From Neobacillus sp. PS3-12 (GTDB lineage Bacteria > Bacillota > Bacilli > Bacillales > Cytobacillaceae): a DNA stretch of 64,000 bases. The stretch is taken from positions 868,001-932,000 of the forward strand of contig NZ_CP133268.1 of assembly GCF_030915385.1 (NCBI RefSeq). Direction: 5' to 3'. Below the pieces are notes generated by a model. It saw only the letters and a list, made by a program, of their open reading frames with translations, searched no databases and had not been told where the DNA came from. Below, one piece after another: positions 27,520-37,245 of the stretch. The translations under genes and the position numbers were made by a program. Positions within the stretch are counted from its first letter, which is position 1, and each line of letters begins with the position of its first letter.

Positions 27520-27548
27520 TTGACAAAATCCTCAACTTTCCGCATAAT
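27520..27548 (+). promoter_or_regulatory. Sigma-A promoter of proI
   Basis: TTGACA (27520-27525), 17-nt spacer, CATAAT (27543-27548), a near-consensus vegetative promoter 35 nt before the proI start. Confidence 0.75.
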
Positions 27549-27582
27549 TTTCTAAGCTTTTTAGTTTTTAGGAGGAAATTGA

Positions 27583-28419
27583 ATGAAAAAATTAGTATTT
27601 ATCGGAGCCGGTTCAATGGCAGAAGCTATGATTTCCGGGATTATTGAAAATAAGTTGTTGAATTCAAAAAATATTTGGGTCACAAACAAAGCCAATAAGG
27701 AAAAATTATCCGAACTTCATCAACAATATGGAGTTACGGGAAGCTATGATTTAAACAAATTGTTTACTGATGCAGATGCAGTGGTTTTAGCCATGAAGCC
27801 AAAGGATGCAGCAACTGCTATTTCCGAGATACGGAACTATTTATCAGACGATGTGCTAATCATCTCTGTTCTTGCCGGGATTTCCATCAACACAATAGAA
27901 GTACAAGCTGGGAAGCAGTTAGCCATTGCTAGGGCAATGCCAAACACTTCTGCAGCAGTTGGAAAATCGGCGACCGGGATTGCGGTTAATAACTCGGTTT
28001 CAACCTCGCAAATGGAAGCCATTAAACAATTATTTGAAACGATTGGCTTTGCAGCATTTGTTCCTGAAGAGCAGCTAGACGCTGTGACAGGCTTATCAGG
28101 AAGCGGCCCAGCGTACATCTATTACCTCGTTGAGGCAATGGAAAAAGGCGCAGCAGAAATTGGCCTTGACCAGGAGATTGCCAAAAAGCTCATTATCCAG
28201 ACGTTCTTAGGCGCAGCGGAAATGGTAAAGGTATCCCCAAAACCATCTAAACAGCTTCGTAAGGAAGTAACAAGCCCTGGAGGAACTACAGAGGCAGGAA
28301 TTAAAATTCTTGAAGAAAACCACGTCCAGCATGCATTCATCGAATGCATGAAAGCTGCTACCGCTCAATCAAAAAAAATGGGCGAAATGTTAAGTGCGGG
28401 GATCCACTCAACAAAGTAA
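27583..28419 (+). CDS. proI: Pyrroline-5-carboxylate reductase
   Basis: Last step of proline synthesis: reduces pyrroline-5-carboxylate with NAD(P)H. The 278-aa protein has the N-terminal Rossmann motif FIGAGSMAEAM, AVVLAMKPKD, RAMPNTSAAVGKSATGI and the C-terminal P5CR signature SGSGPAYIYYLVEAM plus EVTSPGGTTEAGI. AGGAGGA lies 8 nt before the ATG. Monocistronic with its own promoter and terminator. Confidence 0.95.
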   Translation: MKKLVFIGAGSMAEAMISGIIENKLLNSKNIWVTNKANKEKLSELHQQYGVTGSYDLNKLFTDADAVVLAMKPKDAATAISEIRNYLSDDVLIISVLAGISINTIEVQAGKQLAIARAMPNTSAAVGKSATGIAVNNSVSTSQMEAIKQLFETIGFAAFVPEEQLDAVTGLSGSGPAYIYYLVEAMEKGAAEIGLDQEIAKKLIIQTFLGAAEMVKVSPKPSKQLRKEVTSPGGTTEAGIKILEENHVQHAFIECMKAATAQSKKMGEMLSAGIHSTK

Positions 28420-28457
28420 CATAGCTAAAATAGAAAATGACGCCTTCGTAAATGAAC

Positions 28458-28495
28458 AAAAACACTTACCTGATTGAAATCGGTAAGTGTTTTTA
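28458..28495. terminator. Bidirectional terminator between proI and rnz
   Basis: Stem AAAAACACTTACC and GGTAAGTGTTTTT with an 11-nt loop, between convergent genes. Confidence 0.87.
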
Positions 28496-28497
28496 AT

Positions 28498-29429
28498 TCA
28501 GTCATGACTCTGATTCAAAGGAATGGGTACTTCTTTGAAATCTTCAGCAATATCTGTATTAGAAAAAATCTCCTGGGCTTCGTTCACTAATTCTTTCCAA
28601 GCATTTCGATCATAACGAGCACTGATATGTGTTAAATATAGCCTTTTTACGTTTGCTCTTTTAGCAATCTCAGCAGCCTGGTGCGTTGTAGAATGAAAAT
28701 AATCATGTGCCAGACTTTCATCCGCTTTAGAAAAGGTGGCTTCATGAACCAATACATCAGCATTTTGAGCTAAAATAATAGCATTTTCACAGAAGCGGGT
28801 ATCTCCAAGTATGGTAACAACCCGACCTGGCTGTGCAGGACCTAAAAAATCGTACGGATTCACAATTCTTCCATCTTCTAAAACCACTTGTTCGCCACTT
28901 TTTATCTTTCTATAAATGGGACCTGGTTTAATCCCTTCCTCTGCCAGCTTGTCCGCAAGCAGTGTGCCCTGGCCTTTTTCAGCAATTCTAAATCCATATG
29001 AGGGGATACCATGGTCTAAACGACGTGTTTCGACGATCATTTGATCATCTTCAAAAACAACCCCTTCTTCAAGTTCAACAATTTTTAAAGGATATTTTAA
29101 AAAAGTCTGGCTGATTGATAAACTGACTTTTACATATTCGGCAATACCTTTCGGTCCATAAATAATTAATTCAGTATCTCCTCCCTGAAATGACCTGCTG
29201 GAAAGCAATCCGGGCAACCCATAGAGATGGTCACCATGCAGATGAGTGATAAAGATCTTTTCAATCCGACGTGGCTTTATTGAGGTATGTAAGATTTGAT
29301 GCTGCGTTGCTTCTCCTACATCAAACAGCCATACGGCTCCTCTCTCTTCAAGCAGTTTAAAAGCAATGGACGTTACGTTCCGAAGCTTTGCCAGCAACCG
29401 GCACCCGTACCTAAGAAAAAAATATCCAC
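28498..29429 (-). pseudogene. rnz: Ribonuclease Z with an apparent 1-nt frameshift near its N-terminus
   Basis: RNase Z removes the 3' trailer of tRNA precursors lacking encoded CCA. The long frame contains everything from [18 protein letters not shown] onward, including the metal site [15 protein letters not shown] and LTHISARYD. Its own upstream sequence is not RNase Z. The true N-terminus [11 protein letters not shown] is in another frame: GTG at 29427-29429 with AAGGGG 7 nt upstream, then 11 codons to about 29397. Restoring one base near 29388-29397 joins [11 protein letters not shown] to LAKLRNVTS, giving about 310 aa. Since rnz is essential in B. subtilis, a sequencing error is more likely than a real defect. 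Confidence 0.88.
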
Positions 29430-29634
29430 ATAAAAACCCCTTTCCGTAAAAAGAATATAAATAATATACCACAAATAATAAACATACTTCTTTAACGAAA
29501 AAGAACCCATCACAAAATACATGGATTGCATTAAATTTGCTAAATCTAAAGGAAACGGCTAAAATTTTTTCCTGTAAAGGACAAAACCATTTACATAACA
29601 GCATCAGAATTTACTTGAAAAGAGGTCTTTAAAC

Positions 29635-31134
29635 ATGGATGAATCTAAAAAGATGACTTCATTAATTATGATATTCGGGGCAACAGGTGACTTGGCTAAA
29701 CGGAAGTTGTTTCCTTCCCTATACCGTTTGTTTGATAAAGGTCGTTTATCAGATCAATTTGCGGTTGTAGGTGTTGCCCGCCGCCCCCTTTCAAATGAAG
29801 AATTTCAAAACTCAGTGAAAGATTCTGTTGTTTCTTCATTAGGGAAAGATGAAAAGATTGATGAATTTGCATCCCATTTTTATTACCATTCACATGATGT
29901 AACAAATTCAAGCTCATATCAAACATTAAAATCATTAGCCAATGATCTTGATGAACATTATGGCCTTCAGGGAAACAGAATGTTTTATCTGGCAATGGCA
30001 CCTGAATTTTTCGGAACGATTGCCCTTCACCTAAAATCGGATGGTTTAACAGAGGTAAAAGGCTATAAAAGATTAGTGATTGAAAAGCCGTTTGGACATG
30101 ATTTACCATCGGCAAAAAAATTAAATGAACAAATTAGAACCGCTTTTTCTGAAGAAGAGATTTATCGGATCGATCATTATCTCGGAAAAGAGATGGTTCG
30201 AAACATCGAAGTAATTCGTTTTGCCAATGCCATTTTTGAACCGCTTTGGAATAACCGCTATATAGCCAATATTCAAATCACATCCAGTGAAACTCTTGGT
30301 GTCGAGGAACGTGGGCGATATTATGAAAATAGCGGTGCTCTAAGGGATATGGTGCAAAACCATATGCTTCAGATGGTCGCACTCTTGGCTATGGAACCTC
30401 CAATCAGCTTAAAAACGGAAGATGTCCGTTCCGAAAAAGTTCGGGTTTTCCGCTCCATTCGTAATATTCAAGGAGAAGAGGTAAATAATTATTTTGTTCG
30501 CGGCCAGTACGGTGAAGGGGTAGTTGAGAATGAAAAGCTTCCTGCATACAGGGATGAACCAATGGTAGACAAAGAATCCAACACTGAAACTTTTGTTGCG
30601 GCAAAAATTATGATTGATAATTTCCGTTGGGCAGGCGTACCATTCTATATTCGTACAGGTAAAAGAATGGCGACAAAAACGACTAAAATTGTTGTCCAAT
30701 TTAAAGATATTCCGATGAATTTGTATTATCAGAGAGAGCTAAATCCAAATCTTCTTGTTGTCCATATTCAGCCTGAAGAAGGCATAACGCTGCATCTTAA
30801 TGCCAAAAAGGCAGGTGTACATCTGGATGCATATGAAGAGAAGCTAAGCTTTGCCAATACAGGTGTTAATGCGATGAACACACCAGAAGGATATGAAAAA
30901 CTTCTGTATGATTGTATGCGCGGTGATGCAACCAACTTTACACACTGGGATGAAGTAGCTTACTCTTGGAATTTTGTAGACAAAATATCTGCTGCATGGA
31001 CACAGTCAAAAGCAGATTATCCAAACTATGAGTCTGGATCAATGGGGCCAAAAGCGGCGGATGAATTATTAAAAAAAGACGGCTTTTCATGGTGGCATGT
31101 TGATGAATTAGACGTCATTGACCTTTGTAAATAA
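29635..31134 (+). CDS. zwf: Glucose-6-phosphate 1-dehydrogenase
   Basis: First enzyme of the oxidative pentose phosphate pathway, making NADPH. The 499-aa protein has the NADP motif IFGATGDLAKRKLFPSLY, EKPFGHDL and the active-site signature RIDHYLGKEMVRN. Length is usual. AAGAGGTC precedes the ATG at 29635. In B. subtilis gndA follows zwf; here it does not, and dinB is the next gene on the other strand. Confidence 0.96.
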   Translation: MDESKKMTSLIMIFGATGDLAKRKLFPSLYRLFDKGRLSDQFAVVGVARRPLSNEEFQNSVKDSVVSSLGKDEKIDEFASHFYYHSHDVTNSSSYQTLKSLANDLDEHYGLQGNRMFYLAMAPEFFGTIALHLKSDGLTEVKGYKRLVIEKPFGHDLPSAKKLNEQIRTAFSEEEIYRIDHYLGKEMVRNIEVIRFANAIFEPLWNNRYIANIQITSSETLGVEERGRYYENSGALRDMVQNHMLQMVALLAMEPPISLKTEDVRSEKVRVFRSIRNIQGEEVNNYFVRGQYGEGVVENEKLPAYRDEPMVDKESNTETFVAAKIMIDNFRWAGVPFYIRTGKRMATKTTKIVVQFKDIPMNLYYQRELNPNLLVVHIQPEEGITLHLNAKKAGVHLDAYEEKLSFANTGVNAMNTPEGYEKLLYDCMRGDATNFTHWDEVAYSWNFVDKISAAWTQSKADYPNYESGSMGPKAADELLKKDGFSWWHVDELDVIDLCK

Positions 31135-31146
31135 GAAGAATAAACG

Positions 31147-31176
31147 AAAGCACCCGTGGCATTGATGCGGGTGCTT
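31147..31176. terminator. Bidirectional terminator between zwf and dinB
   Basis: Stem AAGCACCCG and CGGGTGCTT with a loop of about 11 nt, then TATTTATT; located between convergent genes. Confidence 0.82.
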
Positions 31177-32464
31177 ATTTATTCTCTTTATGATTAGAAT
31201 CTGCATTATTTGGGAAGGAACGGAGAAAATCCTTATTGAAGCTTGTCTCTGTTCCTATTTGATGATCTGGGTCTACTTGATGAAGACCAGCGCGTTCGAT
31301 AATCTTTTTTCCGTACTTTTCTTGTAACAGTGAAACAACATTAAGAAGCGGCTCCTTTTGGGCCTCTTTTTGATAAGAAAAAAGGTCTAGCTGTTTAACT
31401 GCTTGGTCTTGTTCTATTAAGTCAGAACCAGTAATCCCTAATAAACGGATTGGATAGCCATTCCACGCTTTTAGCAATAATTGCTTTGAAAGAGAAGCAA
31501 TTTCTTCTTTTAGGTACACAGGATTATCTAACCTTTTGCTCCTAGTAATTGTTTTCCTATCTTTGTATCGAATCGTGATAGCTATACTTGTTGCTAAGAC
31601 ATTTTTGCGTTTTAATCGAATGGAGACTTTTTCGGATAGGGTATCAAGGGTTTGAAATAATTCCTGTTGATTGATCACATCCTTTGGAAGTGTCGTTGAG
31701 TTTCCAATACTTTTAAAATCGGCAACGGATTCAGGATCAACTGGTCTGGAGTCATTTCCGTTTGCTCTTTCCTTTAAGCGGAGCCCATTAATCCCAAGTA
31801 GTTTTTTCAGCTGCACCTCATTGCCATTAGCAAGATCGCCAATAGTGATGATTCCAATTGTTTTTAGTTTCTCTGCCGTTTTCTTGCCAACTCCATGCAT
31901 TTCACTTGATTCAAGCGGCCAAAGAATTTTTTTTACATCCCGCTTTCTTAATACCGTTATCCCCAATGGCTTTTTCATATCTGAAGCCATTTTCGCCAAA
32001 AATTTATTAGGTGCAATCCCGATACTGCAAGGCAAATCTAACTCATTGAGAATTCTGGTTTGAATACTTTGAGCAATGTCAAGCGGACTGCCTAAACGAT
32101 AGCACCCGCTGATATCCATATATCCTTCATCTATTGAAACAGGCTCAACAAGATCAGTATACTGCCTTAATAGTTCGAACATCCGTATCGATGCAGACCG
32201 ATAACGGTCAAAATTTGGTGATTTGACAATCAAATTGGGGCAGAGTTTTTTTGCTTCCCATAATGGCATTGTGGTTTTCACACCAAACTTTCGTGCCTCA
32301 TAGCTGCACGTCACAATAATGCCCCGCCGCTCCTCGACATTGCCCGCAATCGCCAGGGGCGTACCCTTTAAGGCCGGGTCATAGGCCATTTCAACCGAAG
32401 CATAAAAACTATTCATGTCAACATGTAAAATGACTTTTCCATTTTTAGGATACATTTGCTTCAT
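31175..32464 (-). CDS. dinB: DNA polymerase IV (Y-family, PolY1/YqjH-like)
   Basis: Translesion polymerase. The 429-aa protein has catalytic motifs ILHVDMNSFYASVEMA and VEPVSIDEGYMDISG, the helix-hairpin-helix MHGVGKKTAEKLKTIGI, SIGIAPNKFLAKMASD, and a beta-clamp binding motif QLDLF near residue 361. No SOS box is visible in the 60 bp upstream. It is the second Y-family polymerase in 7 kb, and the position matches polY1 in B. subtilis. Confidence 0.94.
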   Translation of the reverse strand: MKQMYPKNGKVILHVDMNSFYASVEMAYDPALKGTPLAIAGNVEERRGIIVTCSYEARKFGVKTTMPLWEAKKLCPNLIVKSPNFDRYRSASIRMFELLRQYTDLVEPVSIDEGYMDISGCYRLGSPLDIAQSIQTRILNELDLPCSIGIAPNKFLAKMASDMKKPLGITVLRKRDVKKILWPLESSEMHGVGKKTAEKLKTIGIITIGDLANGNEVQLKKLLGINGLRLKERANGNDSRPVDPESVADFKSIGNSTTLPKDVINQQELFQTLDTLSEKVSIRLKRKNVLATSIAITIRYKDRKTITRSKRLDNPVYLKEEIASLSKQLLLKAWNGYPIRLLGITGSDLIEQDQAVKQLDLFSYQKEAQKEPLLNVVSLLQEKYGKKIIERAGLHQVDPDHQIGTETSFNKDFLRSFPNNADSNHKENK

Positions 32465-32512
32465 ATGCCCACATCCTCAAAACTTCACTAAGAATATTCT
32501 AGCAAAACTAGA

Positions 32513-32541
32513 AAGAAAAAAAGCCACATTAACAGTGACTT
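32513..32541 (-). terminator. Terminator of cheW
   Basis: Imperfect stem AAAAGCCAC... / ...AGTGACTTTT (one mismatch) followed on the minus strand by a T-run; it overlaps the cheW stop codon. Confidence 0.6.
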
Positions 32542-32987
32542 TTCAATTCATCTAGTAATACATTTATTCCTTCTAATGAACCGATCAAAACCTCTGGATT
32601 AATAATTGTTACTAAAAAGCCATTTAAACTGGCCACGCCGGTCAAATAAGCAGTTGCTGGACTTTTAATTAACCCGATCTGTTTTATTTTTTCAGGGGAA
32701 ATTTCAATAATTTCTTTTGCCTCATTTACGAGGATTCCAACCATAAATTGCTCAAGTTGAACAATCACCAACCGCGAATTTTCGTCCAATTGTATAAAGC
32801 GATCGTAAAAAATAAACTCAAGATCAAGGATGGGGATGACTTGTTGCCTGATTTCAATCATGCCTGTAACATAGTCAGGCATTTGCGGAATAGGAGTAAT
32901 CCCCTCTAGTTTTTCAATGGAAACAACATATTGAAGCGGTATTGCATATTCTTCCTTCCCCGTACCAATTACAACAACTTTATTCAT
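32529..32987 (-). CDS. CheW-domain chemotaxis protein, orphan
   Basis: CheW couples chemoreceptors to the CheA kinase. The 152-aa protein is a single CheW domain: KEEYAIPLQYVVSIEKLEGITPIPQMPDYVTGM (in part), IRQQVIPILDLE, and VGILVNEAKEIIEIS. It lacks the CheV receiver domain. No other chemotaxis gene is near; the flanks are dinB and a VIT transporter. It may be an auxiliary CheW rather than the main one. Confidence 0.85.
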   Translation of the reverse strand: MNKVVVIGTGKEEYAIPLQYVVSIEKLEGITPIPQMPDYVTGMIEIRQQVIPILDLEFIFYDRFIQLDENSRLVIVQLEQFMVGILVNEAKEIIEISPEKIKQIGLIKSPATAYLTGVASLNGFLVTIINPEVLIGSLEGINVLLDELKSHC

Positions 32988-33155
32988 ATAAATAGGAGAG
33001 CCTCCCTATTAGAAATATGTATAGTATTACTATAGCACGACTTTAATGCCATATTTACAAGAAAGGAAAATTTTTGTTGTAATCTCAGAAAGGTTCAGTA
33101 AAATATGGATAGGATAAGTATTTTTTCCAAATGAAAATGAAAGGGGTGTAGAACA

Positions 33156-33854
33156 ATGTCAAAAGAAAAAGAACATGTTGAGAGTCACTTTACTGCATCC
33201 GATTTAATTCGTGATATTGTTATTGGCATGTCCGATGGACTTACCGTCCCGTTCGCATTGGCTGCAGGTCTTTCTGGAGCTGTTGATTCGACTGCGTTAA
33301 TTCTTACAGCAGGCGGAGCGGAAATTGCTGCTGGGTCGGTAGCAATGGGATTAGGCGGTTATTTAGCTGCTCGAACAGACGAAGAGCATTATGAATCAGA
33401 ACTGAAACGCGAACAGCGTGAAATTATTGAATTGCCTGAGCACGAGGAGGCAGAGGTTGCTGAGATCTTTCAAGAATACGGTCTTGAAGACGAGCAAATA
33501 CAATCCATTATTTCAACATTGAAAAAGAACCCTGACAAATGGGTTGATCTTATGATGAGATTTGAACTTGGCTTAGAAAAGCCTGATCCCAGCAGGGCAA
33601 GAAACAGTGCATTTACTATTGCCATTTCTTATATTTTAGGCGGTCTTATTCCACTTCTTCCTTACTTTTTTATCGCAAATCCAATCTCCGGTTTAAAGGT
33701 ATCTGCCATCGTTACGTTAATCGCACTTGCTATTTTTGGATATGTAAAAGGCAGGTTCACTGGAACATCACCATGGAAAAGTTCATTCCAAACAACTGTT
33801 GTAGGCGGACTAGCTGCCACCGTTGCCTTTGGCCTGGCAAAATTAATTTCATAG
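33156..33854 (+). CDS. VIT1/CCC1-family transporter
   Basis: A 232-aa membrane protein of the vacuolar iron transporter family, probably moving Fe(II) or Mn(II). The start has the family signature LIRDIVIGMSDGLTVPFALAAG, then AAGSVAMGLGGYLAARTDEEHY, the cytosolic acidic metal-binding region (ELPEHEEAEVAEIFQEYGL) and three C-terminal helices. AAAGGGGTG precedes the ATG. Metal specificity is inferred. Confidence 0.9.
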   Translation: MSKEKEHVESHFTASDLIRDIVIGMSDGLTVPFALAAGLSGAVDSTALILTAGGAEIAAGSVAMGLGGYLAARTDEEHYESELKREQREIIELPEHEEAEVAEIFQEYGLEDEQIQSIISTLKKNPDKWVDLMMRFELGLEKPDPSRARNSAFTIAISYILGGLIPLLPYFFIANPISGLKVSAIVTLIALAIFGYVKGRFTGTSPWKSSFQTTVVGGLAATVAFGLAKLIS

Positions 33855-33884
33855 AAAAAAGCACAGAAGTCTGTGCTTTTTTCT
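33853..33884. terminator. Bidirectional terminator between the VIT gene and the M20 peptidase
   Basis: Perfect 15-bp stem AGAAAAAAGCACAGA (33853-33867) and TCTGTGCTTTTTTCT (33870-33884) with a 2-nt loop. Confidence 0.87.
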
Positions 33885-33888
33885 ATTT

Positions 33889-35013
33889 TCATTGATTTGT
33901 TACTTCGTCAATTATTGCTAAGGTCATTTCTCCCAGCTTATATAGCTCTTCCACAGGGATTCGCTCGTTTGTTGTATGAATATCTTCATAGCCAACAGCA
34001 AGGTTAACGGTAGGAATGTTAAATCCATTGAATACATTCGCATCACTGCCGCCGCCGCTATTTTGTAATTCACAAGGACGGCCAATTTTTGCTGCTGCTT
34101 TTTTCGCAATCTGAACAACCTGGTCGTCTTCCCCAAACTTAAATCCCGGGTACATTACCTGAACAGCAACATCTGCTCTTCCGCCCATTTGTTCTGCAAC
34201 AGATTCAAACGCTTCTTTCATTTTTTGAACCTGTGCCTCCATTTTTTCTGGAACGAGCGAACGTGCTTCAGCAAGAATATCTACACGGTCACAGACTATA
34301 TTTGTTGCTGATCCGCCTTCGAAGCGGCCAATATTGGCAGTTGTTTCTGAGTCAATTCTGCCAAGCGGCATTTTTGCGATCGACTTAGCTGCAATCGTAA
34401 TGGCTGAAACCCCTTTTTCAGGCGCAACACCGGCATGTGCTGTTTTCCCATAGATTGTTGCTTTCACTTTCGCCTGAGTAGGAGCAGCAACAACAACATT
34501 TCCAACTTTTTCATCACTATCTAGGGCATACCCGAATTTCGCTTTTAACAACGAAGAATCCAGCGCTTTAGCACCAACAAGTCCTGATTCCTCTCCTACT
34601 GTTATGATAAATTGAATATTGCCATGAGGAATGTTTTCCTCTTTTAAAACACGAATGGTCTCCAGCATAACAGATAGTCCTGCTTTATCGTCAGCACCTA
34701 AAATTGTTGTACCGTCCGTTACAACATAACCATCCTTTACAGAAGGTTTAACACCTTTTGCTGGTACAACAGTATCCATATGGGAAGTAAAATAGATCGG
34801 ATCTACCCCATCTTTTGTTCCTTTAAGGGTACAAATTAAATTTCCTGCCCCATGTCCTGTTTTAGCTGTTGTGTCATCCTCAAACACTTCAAGCCCTAAA
34901 TCAGTAAATTTTTGTTTTAGGACCTTTGCTACCTCTGTCTCAAACTTTGTTTCTGAGTCAATTTGGACAAGCTCTAAAAACTCATTCAAAAGACGTTCCT
35001 GATTAATTGCCAT
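33889..35013 (-). CDS. M20-family peptidase, PepT-like (YqjE)
   Basis: Zinc-dependent exopeptidase related to tripeptidase T. The protein (about 374 aa) shows the metal ligands in YFTSHMDTVVPAKG (His, Asp), TTILGADDKAGLS (Asp), ITVGEESGLVGAKAL (Glu-Glu) and the C-terminal NVAVGYEDIHTTNER type His. The dimerisation domain is central. Start set at ATG 35011-35013 with GGAGG 8 nt upstream. Substrate specificity is inferred. Confidence 0.9.
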   Translation of the reverse strand: MAINQERLLNEFLELVQIDSETKFETEVAKVLKQKFTDLGLEVFEDDTTAKTGHGAGNLICTLKGTKDGVDPIYFTSHMDTVVPAKGVKPSVKDGYVVTDGTTILGADDKAGLSVMLETIRVLKEENIPHGNIQFIITVGEESGLVGAKALDSSLLKAKFGYALDSDEKVGNVVVAAPTQAKVKATIYGKTAHAGVAPEKGVSAITIAAKSIAKMPLGRIDSETTANIGRFEGGSATNIVCDRVDILAEARSLVPEKMEAQVQKMKEAFESVAEQMGGRADVAVQVMYPGFKFGEDDQVVQIAKKAAAKIGRPCELQNSGGGSDANVFNGFNIPTVNLAVGYEDIHTTNERIPVEELYKLGEMTLAIIDEVTNQ

Positions 35014-35077
35014 TTTTTGAACCTCCATTTATGTACTCACTCCAACAGTATACCCCTTTCGGCTTCTTATCTTCAAA

Positions 35078-35110
35078 TAAAGCCCCCCACATTATCATGT
35101 GGAGGGCTTA
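35078..35110 (-). terminator. Terminator of the carboxyltransferase gene
   Basis: Stem AAGCCCCCCACAT (35080-35092) and ATGTGGAGGGCTT (35097-35109; one G-T pair) with a 4-nt loop, downstream of the minus-strand carboxyltransferase. Confidence 0.85.
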
Positions 35111-35117
35111 TTATTTA

Positions 35118-36671
35118 TTAAAGTGGAATGTTTCCGTGTTTTTTCTCAGGTCTAGATTCTTTCTTGTTGCGAAGCATTTCTAGTGCCTGAATAATTTTTA
35201 TCCGAGTTTCACGTGGGTCAATAACGTCATCAACCATTCCGCGAGCTGCTGCAACATATGGATTTGCAAACTTCTCTCGGTACTCTTCAATTTTTTGCTG
35301 TCTTGTTTCTTCAGGATTGTCACTGTTCTCAATTTCTTTAGCAAAAATGATATTGGCGGCACCTTGTGCACCCATAACGGCAATTTCTGCATTTGGCCAA
35401 GCATAAACGATGTCAGCGCCAATTGATTTACTGTTTAAAGCAACGTAGGCTCCACCAAAAGCTTTCCTTAAAATAATCGTTAATTTCGGTACAGTGGCTT
35501 CTGAGTAAGCATATAAAATTTTTGCACCGTGACGAATAATTCCCCCATGCTCCTGTTTAACACCAGGGAAAAAGCCAGTAACGTCTTCAAATGTAATAAT
35601 TGGGATATTAAAGGAATCGCAAAAGCGAATAAATCTAGAAGCTTTATCTGAGGAGTCAATATCAAGTCCACCTGCCAAAAACTTAGGCTGGTTACAAACA
35701 AGACCGACGGATTCTCCGGCGATTCTTGCAAGGCCGACAACTACATTTTTAGCAAAGTCTTTTTGAATTTCCATGAAAGAACCTTCATCACATACTTGAT
35801 CGATAACAATATGAACATCGTATGGTCGAACAGCATCAAACGGAATAAGTTCCGCTAAATCAGGGCGATAATTAAAATCATCCGGATCCGTTTCCAGCAT
35901 AGGAGTCTTTTCTTGGTTGTTTTGTGGAAGATAGCTAAGAAGTTTTCGTACATCTTTCAATGCCTGCATTTCGGATTCACATTGAAAATGGGCATTTCCA
36001 CTGATCGAGTTATGCACTTTTGCACCACCAAGGTTTTCAGAACTAATTTTTTCACCAGTAACCGCTTCAATTACCTTTGGTCCAGTGATAAACATTTGGC
36101 TTGTTTTTTCAACCATGAAAACGAAATCGGTGATTGCCGGTGAATATACAGCACCGCCTGCACATGGTCCCATAATGACCGATATTTGTGGAATAACGCC
36201 TGAATAAATGGAATTCCGATAAAAAATCCAACCATATCCGTCTAGTGAAACGACACCTTCTTGAATTCTTGCACCGCCGGAGTCATTAAGCCCGACAAAA
36301 GGAGCACCATTTTTTGCAGCCAAATCCATTACGTTAGCAATTTTTTTAGCGTGCATTTCTCCTAATGCCCCGCCAAAAACGGTAAAATCCTGAGAAAACA
36401 AATAAATAGGACGGCCATTTACCTTTCCATAGCCTGTAACAACCCCATCACCAGGTCCTTTCATTTCGTCAAGACCAAAATCATTACTCCGATGTTCAAT
36501 AAAGGGATTTAGTTCAACGAAGGTACCTTCATCTACTAAAAGGTCAATCCTTTCCCTGGCAGTCAACTTTCCTTTTTCATGCTGTTTAAGAATTTTTCCA
36601 TCGCCGCCGCCCAATTCAACTTCCCGTCTTTTGTCATACAGATCATTAATTTTTTCATATATATCGATCAT
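35118..36671 (-). CDS. Acyl-CoA carboxylase carboxyltransferase subunit (YqjD, PccB/MmdA type)
   Basis: A 517-aa crotonase-fold carboxyltransferase, as in propionyl-CoA carboxylase beta or methylmalonyl-CoA decarboxylase alpha. Visible motifs: HEKGKLTARERIDLL, SQDFTVFGGALGEMHAKKI, NDSGGARIQEGV, GPCAGGAVYSPAITDF, FEDVTGFFPGVKQEHGG and KAFGGAYVALNSK. It is preceded by the epimerase gene with a 5-bp gap, supporting action on (S)-methylmalonyl-CoA. No biotin carboxylase or carrier gene is adjacent, so its partner must lie elsewhere. In B. subtilis the equivalent is yqjD. Confidence 0.92.
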   Translation of the reverse strand: MIDIYEKINDLYDKRREVELGGGDGKILKQHEKGKLTARERIDLLVDEGTFVELNPFIEHRSNDFGLDEMKGPGDGVVTGYGKVNGRPIYLFSQDFTVFGGALGEMHAKKIANVMDLAAKNGAPFVGLNDSGGARIQEGVVSLDGYGWIFYRNSIYSGVIPQISVIMGPCAGGAVYSPAITDFVFMVEKTSQMFITGPKVIEAVTGEKISSENLGGAKVHNSISGNAHFQCESEMQALKDVRKLLSYLPQNNQEKTPMLETDPDDFNYRPDLAELIPFDAVRPYDVHIVIDQVCDEGSFMEIQKDFAKNVVVGLARIAGESVGLVCNQPKFLAGGLDIDSSDKASRFIRFCDSFNIPIITFEDVTGFFPGVKQEHGGIIRHGAKILYAYSEATVPKLTIILRKAFGGAYVALNSKSIGADIVYAWPNAEIAVMGAQGAANIIFAKEIENSDNPEETRQQKIEEYREKFANPYVAAARGMVDDVIDPRETRIKIIQALEMLRNKKESRPEKKHGNIPL

Positions 36672-36676
36672 AATTT

Positions 36677-37087
36677 TTACTCTTCCCCCTTTTTCTCACA
36701 TAGTTCATACAAAACGCCAGAAGCTGATTTTGGATGCAAAAAGGCCACTTTAGAACCGCCCGCACCAATTTTCGCTTCTTCTTGAATCAGTCGAATCCCT
36801 TTTTCTTTTAATTCATTAAGTCTTCCTTGGATGGAATCAACACCAAGTGCAATATGGTGGATCCCCTCTCCACGCTTTTCAATATACTTGGCAATGGCAC
36901 TTTCTGGTGAAGTTGGCTCAAGCAATTCAATATGGGTTTCCCCAGCCTCAAGAAAGGCCACTTTTACTTTCTCACTTTCAACTTCTTCAATTCCCAATAA
37001 GGGAAGCTTTAGTTCTTCCGTATAAAACGGAAGTGTTTGATCAAGGGATTTGACGGCAATCCCAATATGATCGACTTTTTTTATCAT
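36677..37087 (-). CDS. mce: Methylmalonyl-CoA epimerase
   Basis: Interconverts (R)- and (S)-methylmalonyl-CoA, needed between propionyl-CoA carboxylase and the mutase. The 136-aa VOC-fold protein has the expected metal ligands in KKVDHIGIAVKSL (His), THIELLEP (Glu/His), GIHHIALGV (His) and GVLYELCE (Glu). It lies 5 bp before the carboxyltransferase gene and about 5 kb from the mutase genes. Confidence 0.93.
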   Translation of the reverse strand: MIKKVDHIGIAVKSLDQTLPFYTEELKLPLLGIEEVESEKVKVAFLEAGETHIELLEPTSPESAIAKYIEKRGEGIHHIALGVDSIQGRLNELKEKGIRLIQEEAKIGAGGSKVAFLHPKSASGVLYELCEKKGEE

Positions 37088-37245
37088 AATATCCCCTCTG
37101 TTTTCAAAATTAGAATTTATTCGACAATTATCTTATTCGTTAAAAAATTCATAAATCCTTCCTAAATTGAGTACTAATTCCGTTGTTTTCATGATATTTT
37201 CTCTGTAAAATAAAAATATCAATAATGTCTTGGGAGGTACCCGCC

